Source of the DNA: Achromobacter pulmonis
GTDB lineage: Bacteria > Pseudomonadota > Gammaproteobacteria > Burkholderiales > Burkholderiaceae_B
Assembly (NCBI RefSeq): GCF_002885955.2
Contig: NZ_POQS01000003.1
Location: 1 to 34,392, forward strand
Direction of reading: 5' to 3'
Length of the DNA: 34,392 nucleotides
In this document: in pieces, positions 10,157-16,928 of the stretch
Layout of the letters: each line of letters opens with the position of its first letter
How positions within the stretch are numbered: position 1 is the first letter of the stretch
Program-made: the position numbers and the translations under genes
Notes under the pieces: generated by a model
What the model was told of the DNA's origin: nothing
Seen by the model: only the letters and a program-made list of their open reading frames with translations
Database searches by the model: none

Positions 10157-11062
10157 ATGTCCACGACCCACCTTTCCCGGAAAGACTATCTCTGTGCCTT
10201 GGCGGTCGTGCTCATATGGGGCTCGAACTTCGTCGTCATGAAGGTCGGCATGAAGGGCCTGTCGCCCATGATGCTGGGCGCGCTGCGCTTCGCCCTGGCG
10301 GCGTTTCCGCTGATTCTGTTCGTGCGCCCGCCGCGCCTGCCCTGGCGCTGGGTCGCGGCCTACGGGCTGGTGCAGGGCCTGGGCCAGTTCGGCCTGCTCT
10401 TTACCGCGCTGCAGTCCGGCATGCCCGCCGGCATGGCCTCGCTGGTCATCCAGACCCAGGCGTTTTTCACCTTGCTGCTGGCCGCGCCGTTGCTGCATGA
10501 ACGCGCGCAGCGCCACCATTGGCTGGGCTTGTGCGTGGCCGCGGCCGGGCTGGCCATCATCGCCGGCGGCCGGGGCGCGGGGCCGGGCCAGATGACCATG
10601 ACGGGCTTCGTGCTGACGCTGGGCGCCGCGTTCATGTGGGCCGTGTCCAACATCATCGTGCGCCTGGCCAGTCGCCGCTCGCCCGGCTACGATCCGTTCG
10701 CCTTCATCGCCTGGAGCAGCGCCGCGCCGGTGCTGCCTTTCCTGCTGCTGGCCGTGCTGATCGACGGCTGGGAACCGGCGCTGGCCATGGTGGCCGGCAT
10801 GGGCTGGAGCGAGGCGCTGTCGGTGCTGTACCTGGCGGGGCTGGCGACCTTGCTGGCCTATACCCTGTGGACGCAGCTGCTGACGCGCCATGCCGCGGCC
10901 AAGGTCGCGCCGTTCTCGCTGCTGGTGCCGGTGGTGGGGCTTTGGGCGGCCTCGATGGCCTTCGACGAAAGCCTGCTGCCGCTGCAATGGCTGGGCGCGG
11001 CCTGCGTGCTGGCCGGACTGGTGCTCAACCAATTGGGCGGGCGCTGGTTGCGTACCCGCTGA
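10157..11062 (+). CDS. eamA: EamA/DMT-superfamily exporter (EamA-like, O-acetylserine/cysteine type)
   Basis: Ten-helix inner-membrane exporter with two tandem EamA repeats (about residues 12-135 and 150-295; 301 residues). The first repeat has VLIWGSNFVVMKVG and GMPAGMASLVIQTQAFFT, the second has TLGAAFMWAVSNI and APFSLLVPVVGL. These resemble E. coli EamA (YdeD), which exports O-acetylserine and cysteine, closely enough for me to suggest the name, but the substrate is inferred. It follows the aldolase gene by 49 nt and seems to have its own promoter with no ribosome-binding site. Confidence 0.82.
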   Translation: MSTTHLSRKDYLCALAVVLIWGSNFVVMKVGMKGLSPMMLGALRFALAAFPLILFVRPPRLPWRWVAAYGLVQGLGQFGLLFTALQSGMPAGMASLVIQTQAFFTLLLAAPLLHERAQRHHWLGLCVAAAGLAIIAGGRGAGPGQMTMTGFVLTLGAAFMWAVSNIIVRLASRRSPGYDPFAFIAWSSAAPVLPFLLLAVLIDGWEPALAMVAGMGWSEALSVLYLAGLATLLAYTLWTQLLTRHAAAKVAPFSLLVPVVGLWAASMAFDESLLPLQWLGAACVLAGLVLNQLGGRWLRTR

Positions 11063-11135
11063 GCCTTACGGCGCAATCGTCCGCCGTTTCTCCCCCTATC
11101 GGATTACTGCCTGCCGGTGCGCGCCATGGGCGGTT

Positions 11136-11432
11136 CTACAGCTGTTCAAAGCGGATGTAACGCTTGTCGGTGTACTCCTGGCGCGTGGTCAGTTCCTTCA
11201 CGGCGGCGCCGGGCGGGCCGCGCCGCAGCCATTCCAGCATGTGGTCGACCTGGTCGGGCGTGCCTTGCACCACGGCCTCCACCGTGCCGTCCGGCAGGTT
11301 CTGGACCCAGCCGGTCGCGCCCAGCAGATGGGCGCGGCGCACCGTGGCGTGGCGGTAGCCCACGCCCTGCACGGTGCCGCTGATCGTGACGTGCACGGTT
11401 TCGATGTGAGGGGGGGAATGAGGGTCTTGCAT
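11136..11432 (-). CDS. acyP: Acylphosphatase
   Basis: Small enzyme (98 residues) that hydrolyses acyl phosphates such as acetyl phosphate and carbamoyl phosphate. Family signature GTVQGVGYR (residues 19-27) contains the phosphate-binding loop and catalytic Arg27; the catalytic Asn is Asn45 in GWVQNLPDG. The usual C-terminal beta strand is present. The start has a good ribosome-binding site on the minus strand (AAGGAAACC). It is a single gene convergent with the EamA-like gene and divergent from the dioxygenase gene; neighbours give no hint of pathway. Confidence 0.93.
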   Translation of the reverse strand: MQDPHSPPHIETVHVTISGTVQGVGYRHATVRRAHLLGATGWVQNLPDGTVEAVVQGTPDQVDHMLEWLRRGPPGAAVKELTTRQEYTDKRYIRFEQL

Positions 11433-11580
11433 GCGGTTTCCTTCGGATGATGCGCCGCCGTAGGCGGTATTGGCTACAGCGGATGGTCTATAGGCCCGAT
11501 GGCCTTCGAAGCGATACGTTAGAGCTCATGTCAAAACGTGCCAACGGGAACACCCGCTACCAGAGCTTGGAGAAGCCATT

Positions 11581-12477
11581 ATGGAAGAGACCAGTTTGTT
11601 GTCGGAAGTAGAGACAGCGCGCTACAGGGAACAAGGGTATCTGGCCCTGAAGGACATGTGCCCGCAGGATGAAGTGGGCTACATCCGCCGTACCCTGATG
11701 GATCTGTTCGCCAACAAGACCGGCTACAACGAGGGTGCGCAATACGACTTCGTGAGCCGCGACGATCCGTCCAAGCCCGCCAAGTTTCCCAGTCTGCACG
11801 ATCCGCGCCATTATGCCCCGGGCCTGCTCAAGACCGTCTACCACGAGCGCACGCTGGAACTGGCCCGCCAGCTGCTGGGCGAGGACGCCGCGCTCTACGG
11901 CGAGCACGCCCTGCTCAAGCCCGGCCCCGACGGTCCCGAGACGCCCTGGCACCAGGACGAGGCCTTCCGTTCGCCGGATTTCGTCTACAACGAACTCAGC
12001 ATCTGGCTGGCGCTGCAGCCGGCCACGGTCGAGAACGGCTGCATGCAGTTCATTCCCGGCTCGAACAAATGGGAGGTGCTGGAGCACCGTTCGCCGGGCG
12101 GCGACAAGAGCCTGCATCCGCTGGAGTGCTGCGGCGATTTCGCGCGCGAGCTGGCCGTGCCGGAGCCGCTGGAGCCGGGCGGGATCACCGTGCACGACGC
12201 CCGCACCCTGCATTTCACGGGGCCCAACACTTCGTCCGCGCCGCGCCTGGCTTACATCCTGATCTACAACACGCCGCCGGTCTACAAGCCGGGCCGCCGC
12301 GAGTTTCCGTGGCTGGAGGGCCGCTGGACCGACAGCCAGACGCGCAAGAAGCAATGGCACAAGCGCGGCGGGCTGGCCGTGGACGTGATGCGCCGCCTGC
12401 CGGCGGCGCGCCTGACCAGCCCGCGCTGGGTGGCCTGGGCCACGATACGCGCGGTCTCCAAGGTCTGGCCGCGATAG
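11581..12477 (+). CDS. Phytanoyl-CoA dioxygenase (PhyH) family Fe(II)/2-oxoglutarate oxygenase
   Basis: Non-haem iron oxygenase of 298 residues. The predicted iron ligands are His124 and Asp126 in TPWHQDEAF and His211 in HDARTLHFTGPN; Arg222 (SSAPRLAYIL) is placed to bind the 2-oxoglutarate carboxylate. GCMQFIPGSNKW is the usual PhyH strand before the second His. The ribosome-binding site GGAG (11569-11572) supports the start. PhyH proteins in bacteria hydroxylate many different small molecules, so the substrate is unknown. It stands alone, and the 148-bp gap to acyP must hold its promoter, which I could not pinpoint. The C-terminal 50 residues are basic and less conserved. Confidence 0.85.
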   Translation: MEETSLLSEVETARYREQGYLALKDMCPQDEVGYIRRTLMDLFANKTGYNEGAQYDFVSRDDPSKPAKFPSLHDPRHYAPGLLKTVYHERTLELARQLLGEDAALYGEHALLKPGPDGPETPWHQDEAFRSPDFVYNELSIWLALQPATVENGCMQFIPGSNKWEVLEHRSPGGDKSLHPLECCGDFARELAVPEPLEPGGITVHDARTLHFTGPNTSSAPRLAYILIYNTPPVYKPGRREFPWLEGRWTDSQTRKKQWHKRGGLAVDVMRRLPAARLTSPRWVAWATIRAVSKVWPR

Positions 12478-12520
12478 GGGACGCAGGGGCCGCGCAGGCC
12501 CTTGCGATTTTGGGGGGCGA

Positions 12521-12553
12521 CCGGGGCCGGCAAGCGACGCTTGCCGGCCCCGG
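12521..12553. repeat. Perfect 33-bp palindrome (16-bp arms)
   Basis: The arm CCGGGGCCGGCAAGCG is followed by a single A and then its exact reverse complement. It lies 44 nt after the PhyH-family stop and 134 nt before the hydroxyacid dehydrogenase start. No T-run follows on either strand, so it is not a standard intrinsic terminator; it could be a U-less terminator, a protein-binding dyad, or an RNA structure. Confidence 0.8.
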
Positions 12554-12571
12554 CGCGTATACTGGGCAGCG

Positions 12572-12595
12572 CCGCGGGGTTCGTGAGCCCCGCGG
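12572..12595. repeat. Inverted repeat in the dehydrogenase leader (hairpin 2)
   Basis: CCGCGGGG and CCCCGCGG are perfect 8-bp arms around TTCGTGAG. As RNA the stem extends by a G-U and a U-A pair to 10 bp, closing a CGUG loop. Confidence 0.65.
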
Positions 12596-12619
12596 GACCG
12601 CCCAGGGCGCCAGCAGCCG

Positions 12620-12636
12620 CTGGTCCCGGGGACCAG
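12620..12636. repeat. Perfect 17-bp palindrome (hairpin 3)
   Basis: CTGGTCCC, a central G, then GGGACCAG, followed by AAAATCAATAA. It lies 50 nt before the dehydrogenase start. Together with the two upstream palindromes it gives a leader made almost wholly of inverted repeats. Confidence 0.7.
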
Positions 12637-12686
12637 AAAATCAATAACGAGTCCGGCCCGCGCCCCTCATCACTCCATAGACACCC

Positions 12687-13850
12687 ATGACCGCTAACCT
12701 TTCTACGATCACCTGCATCGAAGATCTGCGCGTCGTCGCGCAGAAACGCGTGCCGCGCATGTTTTACGACTACGCGGATTCCGGCGCCTGGACCGAAGGC
12801 ACTTACCGCGCCAACGAAAGCGACTTCCAGAAGATCAAGCTGCGCCAGCGCGTGGCGGTGAACATGGAAGGCCGGTCGCTGCGCACCACGCTGGCGGGCC
12901 AGGACGCGATCATGCCGCTGGCCATCGCGCCCACCGGCCTGACCGGCATGCAGCACGCCGACGGGGAGATCCTGGCGGCCAAGGCGGCGGCGGATTTCGG
13001 CGTGCCTTTCACGCTCTCGACCATGAGCATCTGCTCGCTGGAAGACGTGGCGGCGGCCACCGGCAAGCCGTTCTGGTTCCAGCTCTACGTGATGCGCGAC
13101 CGCGAATTCGTCGGCAACCTGATCGACCGGGCCAAGGCGGCCGGCTGCTCGGCGCTGGTGCTGACGCTGGACCTGCAGATCCTGGGCCAGCGCCACAAGG
13201 ACATCAAGAACGGCCTGTCCACGCCGCCCAAGCCCACCCTGCGCAACCTCATCAACCTGGCGACCAAGCCGCGCTGGTGCCTGGGCATGCTGGGCACCAA
13301 GCGCCGCACCTTCGGCAATATCGTCGGCCACGCCAAGGGCGTGAGCGACCTGTCCTCGCTGTCGTCGTGGACGGCCGAACAGTTCGACCCGCGCCTGAGC
13401 TGGGACGACGTCGAATGGATCAAGCAGCGCTGGGGCGGCAAGCTCATCATCAAGGGCATCCTGGACGTCGAGGACGCGCAGCTGGCCGCCAACAGCGGCG
13501 CCGACGCGCTGATCGTCAGCAACCATGGCGGACGCCAGCTCGACGGCGCCATGTCGTCCATCGCCGCCCTGCCCTCGATCGCCGATGCCGTAGGCTCGAA
13601 GATCGAGGTGTGGATGGACGGCGGCATCCGTTCGGGCCAGGACATCCTCAAGGCGGTGGCGCTGGGCGCGCGCGGCGCCATGATCGGCCGCGCCTTCCTG
13701 TACGGCCTGGGCGCCTACGGCCAGGCGGGCGTGACCCGCGCGCTGGAGATCCTGTACAAGGAAATGGACACCACCATGGCGCTCTGCGGCCGCCGCTCCA
13801 TCGTGCCGGGCGACCGCAGCATCCTGCTGCCGGGCACCTATCCGACCTGA
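12687..13850 (+). CDS. FMN-dependent alpha-hydroxyacid dehydrogenase (L-lactate dehydrogenase LldD-like)
   Basis: Flavin enzyme of 387 residues that oxidises an L-2-hydroxyacid, probably L-lactate, to the 2-oxoacid. The TIM barrel opens with FYDYADSGAW (26-35), has the FMN-binding APTGLTGM and WFQLYVMRDRE, Lys256 in LIIKGIL, the catalytic base His280 and substrate-binding Arg283 in SNHGGRQLDG, and the FMN-phosphate site DGGIRSGQDI (311-320). It resembles E. coli LldD in length and order, but mandelate or glycolate as substrate is possible. It is a single gene with a long structured 5' region and a strong terminator. Confidence 0.88.
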   Translation: MTANLSTITCIEDLRVVAQKRVPRMFYDYADSGAWTEGTYRANESDFQKIKLRQRVAVNMEGRSLRTTLAGQDAIMPLAIAPTGLTGMQHADGEILAAKAAADFGVPFTLSTMSICSLEDVAAATGKPFWFQLYVMRDREFVGNLIDRAKAAGCSALVLTLDLQILGQRHKDIKNGLSTPPKPTLRNLINLATKPRWCLGMLGTKRRTFGNIVGHAKGVSDLSSLSSWTAEQFDPRLSWDDVEWIKQRWGGKLIIKGILDVEDAQLAANSGADALIVSNHGGRQLDGAMSSIAALPSIADAVGSKIEVWMDGGIRSGQDILKAVALGARGAMIGRAFLYGLGAYGQAGVTRALEILYKEMDTTMALCGRRSIVPGDRSILLPGTYPT

Positions 13851-13876
13851 GCTGTCCGCCGCAGGAACGAGAACAT

Positions 13877-13906
13877 GCCGGACGCCTGTGCGTCCGGCTT
13901 TTTTTT
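13877..13906 (+). terminator. Rho-independent terminator after the hydroxyacid dehydrogenase
   Basis: Stem GCCGGACG / CGTCCGGC (perfect 8 bp, 6-nt loop) followed at once by eight T residues (13899-13906). It is 26 nt after the stop codon. Its T-run touches the first copy of the tandem repeat that precedes the AraC-type gene. Confidence 0.93.
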
Positions 13907-13956
13907 CGCAAGATCTGCAAACGCCGCTCTTTTCGCAAAATCTGCAAACGCCGCTC
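13903..13956. repeat. 27-bp tandem duplication upstream of the AraC/GyrI-like gene
   Basis: Two head-to-tail 27-bp copies (13903-13929 and 13930-13956) differ at one base (AAGATCT in the first, AAAATCT in the second). Each contains TTTTCGCA and TCTGCAAACGCCGCTC. They end 27 nt before the regulator's start codon, where a promoter or operator is expected, so they may be paired binding sites for this regulator. Confidence 0.85.
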
Positions 13957-13983
13957 CACTACATTGCACTCCAAGGAGCTCGC

Positions 13984-14817
13984 ATGAAGCCTGGAACCCT
14001 AACCCACTACGCCCGGCGCCTGGATCCGGTCCTGCGCTGGCTGGCAAGCCATCCCGACGCCGATCCGGACCTGCACCGGCTGGCCGACCTGGCCTGCCTG
14101 TCGCCGTACCACTTCCATCGCGTCTATCGCGCGATGATGGGGGAAACGGTGAACGCCACGGTGCAGCGCATCCGCATGCACCGCGCGGCGGCCGCGCTGG
14201 CGGGGTCCCAGGTTTCCTTGCGCGAGGTGGCGCAGCGCGCCGGCTACGAGTCGGACGCCGCGTTCAACCGGGCCTTCGGCGCGGTCTTCGGCATGGCGCC
14301 GGGACGCTATCGCGCCGCCCGCTCCCGTCCCTTCGACCCTCAGGAGCTAGGCATGTATCCCATCACCATCGAGAACTTTCCCGGCGTGATTCTGGCGGCC
14401 CTGCCGCACCGCGGCAGCTACCAGGACATCGGCCCCGTGTTCGACCGCGCCTTCATGCTGGCCGCCAGCCGCGGCCTGGCCGCGCGCGACGCCTGCGGCT
14501 ACGGCGTGTATTTCGACGACCCCGAACAGGTGCCGGCGCGCGAGCTGCGTTCGCTGGCCGGCGTGCCCATCGCGGCCGACGTCGCGCCGGGCGAGGGTTT
14601 CGAGCGCTTCGAGATCCCGGCGGGCCGCTGCGCTGTGCTGGCGCACACCGGCCCCTACAACGAGATGGACAAAGCCTATAACTGGCTGTTCTCGCAATGG
14701 CTGCCGGGCAGCGGCATGGTGCCGGCCGACTTCCCCATGTTCGAGCAGTACATGAACGATCCGCGCAGCACGCCGCCGTCGCAGCTGCTGACCCGCATCC
14801 ACCTGCCGCTGAAGTAG
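13984..14817 (+). CDS. AraC-family regulator with C-terminal GyrI-like effector domain
   Basis: Transcription regulator of 277 residues. The N-terminal AraC DNA-binding domain holds two HTH units (about residues 28-52, ADLACLSPYHFHRVYRAMMG, and 78-102, LREVAQRAGYESDAAFNRAF). Residues from about 124 to the end form a GyrI-like / Rob-type ligand-binding domain (YPITIENFPGVILAALPHRGSY at its start). I chose the ATG at 13984 because AAGGAG (13973-13978) lies 5 nt before it; the open frame extends back to 13888 through the tandem repeat, which is non-coding by this choice. Rob/SoxS-like proteins of this build often respond to hydrophobic compounds. Target genes are unknown; self-regulation through the tandem repeats is a guess. 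Confidence 0.86.
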   Translation: MKPGTLTHYARRLDPVLRWLASHPDADPDLHRLADLACLSPYHFHRVYRAMMGETVNATVQRIRMHRAAAALAGSQVSLREVAQRAGYESDAAFNRAFGAVFGMAPGRYRAARSRPFDPQELGMYPITIENFPGVILAALPHRGSYQDIGPVFDRAFMLAASRGLAARDACGYGVYFDDPEQVPARELRSLAGVPIAADVAPGEGFERFEIPAGRCAVLAHTGPYNEMDKAYNWLFSQWLPGSGMVPADFPMFEQYMNDPRSTPPSQLLTRIHLPLK

Positions 14818-14830
14818 GCGGCGGGCCGCT

Positions 14831-15727
14831 TCAGCCGAGCACGCCTGCAAGGTACTGGCGCAGCCAGGCGTGCGCGGGATCGTCCTGGTAGCGCTCGTGC
14901 CAGTAGAGCGATACCGCGATGGGCGGCAGCGTCAGCGGGACCTTCTGCGTCACGATGCGCGCGCTGCCGGACATGGCGCGCGCGATGCTGACCGGCATGG
15001 TCGCGATCAGGTCGGAGCCCTCGACGATGAACGGGCACACCAGGTAGCTCGACAGGGTCGCCACGATCTTGCGGCTGCGGTTGTGCCCCATCAGGATGCG
15101 GTCGATCGCGGTGCTGAAATAGCGCGTGTGCGCGGCCAGGTCCAGATGCCCGTAGCTCAGGTAGGCGTCCAGGTTCCAGCGCTTGCGCAGGCAGGGATGG
15201 CCTTCGCGCACGATGCACACCGCCGGCTCCTGGTACAGGAAGCGCGTGCGCAGGTCGGGCGCCGGATCGGGGAAGTAGCCCGCGATCAGTTCCACGTGGT
15301 TGGTGTCCAGCATGCTCAGGCCGTGCTGCGGCCGGGCCGGCACGATCTGCAGCTGGAAGTGCGGCGCGTCCACCGCCAGCCGGGGTATCAACTTGGGCAG
15401 CAAGGTGTACTGCACGTAATCGGTGGCGTAGAACGACAGCGTGCGCGACGAGTGCGCGGGGTCGAACGCCTCGCGCGTGCGCGTGGCGCGATGCCAGCCT
15501 TCCAGCAGCGGCTTGAAGTTCTGGTGCAGTTCATGCGCCCGCGGCGTGGGCTGCCAGGCGCCGCCTTCGCGCACCAGCAGCGGGTCGCCGAACAGTTGGC
15601 GCAGCCGGTTCAGGGCCGCGCTCATGGCCGGCTGGCTGATGTCGAGCTGCTCGGCCGCGCGCGACACGTTGCGGCAGGCCATCAGCGCATCGAAATGCAA
15701 AAGCAGGTTCAGGTCCGGATTCTTCAC
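14831..15727 (-). CDS. LysR-family transcriptional regulator (NahR/NodD-like)
   Basis: 298-residue LysR regulator starting with GTG at 15727 (GAGG Shine-Dalgarno upstream on the minus strand). The HTH is LNLLLHFDALMACRNVSRAAEQLDISQPAMSAALNRLR (about 6-43), in the style of the NahR/NodD/LinR branch (PDLNLLL-x-FDAL). The effector domain follows from about residue 92. It is convergent with the AraC-type gene (13-nt gap) and divergent from the Bug receptor gene. Its position makes it the likely regulator of the Bug-hyuA-hyuB operon. Confidence 0.9.
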   Translation of the reverse strand: MKNPDLNLLLHFDALMACRNVSRAAEQLDISQPAMSAALNRLRQLFGDPLLVREGGAWQPTPRAHELHQNFKPLLEGWHRATRTREAFDPAHSSRTLSFYATDYVQYTLLPKLIPRLAVDAPHFQLQIVPARPQHGLSMLDTNHVELIAGYFPDPAPDLRTRFLYQEPAVCIVREGHPCLRKRWNLDAYLSYGHLDLAAHTRYFSTAIDRILMGHNRSRKIVATLSSYLVCPFIVEGSDLIATMPVSIARAMSGSARIVTQKVPLTLPPIAVSLYWHERYQDDPAHAWLRQYLAGVLG

Positions 15728-15747
15728 GCTGCGGCCTCATAAATGGC

Positions 15748-15765
15748 GTTTATACAAATATAAAC
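15748..15765. promoter_or_regulatory. LysR operator-like dyad with TATAAA on both strands
   Basis: GTTTATA CAAA TATAAAC is a perfect 7-4-7 inverted repeat in the 162-bp gap between the LysR gene and the Bug receptor gene, 21 nt from the LysR start. It contains T-N11-A spacing typical of LysR boxes. Each arm reads as a TATAAA -10 hexamer in one direction, so it may be both operator and promoter. It is markedly AT-rich for this genome. Confidence 0.6.
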
Positions 15766-15889
15766 CTGCAGGACTGCTGTCATCGAATCGGCGGGCCTAG
15801 CATGACCCCGTTGTTGCAGCGAACGAGTACGCGCCGGACGCGCATGATCCGGCCACCAGGAAGTTCTATCAACAAGGGGAAAGCTAGCC

Positions 15890-16870
15890 ATGAAGAAAGG
15901 GCTGTTACGCAATTGCTGTCGCATTGCCGCGGGCGCCGTGCTGGCCGCGGCGGCCGGTTCGGCCAGCGCCGCCTGGCCGGACAAGGTGATCCGCATCGTG
16001 GTGCCGTTCGCCGCGGGCGGCTCCACCGACCTGATCGCGCGCAAGATCGCCGAAGGGCTGGGCCAGCGCCTGTCCGCCAACGTCATCGTCGAGAACCGGC
16101 CGGGCGCCGGCGGCACCGTGGGCACGGAATACGTGGCGCGCCAGCCGGCCGACGGCTACACCATCCTGATGGGATCGGTCAGCACGCACGGCAGCGCGCC
16201 CTGCGTCTATTCCAAGCTGCCCTACGACGCCGTCAAGGACTTCACGCCGCTGGCCGTGGTGGCCACGATTCCCAACGTGATGTCGGTGAACCAGTCGGTG
16301 CCGGCCGGCAACCTGAAGGAGTTCGTGGCGCTGCTGAAGCAGGCGCCCGAGAAGTATTCCTTCGCCTCCAACGGCCAGGGCACGTCCAACCACCTGGCCG
16401 CCGAGCTGTTCAAGACCACCGCCGGCGTGTCCATCGTGCACGTGCCCTACCGCGGGTCCGGGCCGGCGCTGATCGACCTGGTCGGCGGACAGGTCAACAT
16501 GATGATGGACGTGGTGATGACGTCCTACCCGTACATCAAGGACGGCAAGATCAAGGCGCTGGCGGTGACCTCGCCGCAGCGCTCGCCCATGCTGCCCGAC
16601 GTGCCGACGGTCGCGGAATCCGGCTATCCCGGCTACGAGGCCATGGTGTGGTTCGGCATGCTGGCGCCGGCCAACATGCCGGAACCGTTGCGGCAGAAAC
16701 TCACCGACGGCCTGGTGCAGACCCTGCATGCGCCGGCGATGAAAGCCTATCTGGAACAGCAGGGCGCGCAGGTGTCCGACGTGGCCGGGCCGGCGTTCGG
16801 CGCCATGATCAAGGACGAAATCAGCAAGTGGTGCAAGGTGGTGAAGCAGGCCGGCATCCGCCTGGACTGA
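15890..16870 (+). CDS. Bug-family tripartite tricarboxylate transporter substrate-binding receptor
   Basis: Periplasmic receptor of the Bug/TctC family (326 residues), abundant in Bordetella and relatives. It has a signal peptide (MKKGLLRNCCRI..., probable cleavage after SASA at residue 27), then WPDKVIRIVVPFAAGGSTD, the family opening, and VENRPGAGGTVGTEYVA, whose loop holds bound water and ligand in solved Bug structures. Start supported by AAGGGGAAAG upstream. No membrane TctA/TctB partners are nearby, as is common for orphan Bug proteins. It heads a likely operon with hyuA (58-nt gap) and hyuB, which suggests a cyclic ureide, amide or related carboxylate as ligand. Confidence 0.92.
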   Translation: MKKGLLRNCCRIAAGAVLAAAAGSASAAWPDKVIRIVVPFAAGGSTDLIARKIAEGLGQRLSANVIVENRPGAGGTVGTEYVARQPADGYTILMGSVSTHGSAPCVYSKLPYDAVKDFTPLAVVATIPNVMSVNQSVPAGNLKEFVALLKQAPEKYSFASNGQGTSNHLAAELFKTTAGVSIVHVPYRGSGPALIDLVGGQVNMMMDVVMTSYPYIKDGKIKALAVTSPQRSPMLPDVPTVAESGYPGYEAMVWFGMLAPANMPEPLRQKLTDGLVQTLHAPAMKAYLEQQGAQVSDVAGPAFGAMIKDEISKWCKVVKQAGIRLD

Positions 16871-16928
16871 TTCCTAACCCCCGCGTTTCGCCGGGTCCCG
16901 GCCCGCAAGACTCAATCTGGAAGAGAAC

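Noticed and set aside
12521..12553. Standard Rho-independent terminator for the PhyH-family gene
   Set aside because: The stem is strong but no T-run follows on either strand, so it is listed as a palindrome of unknown role.
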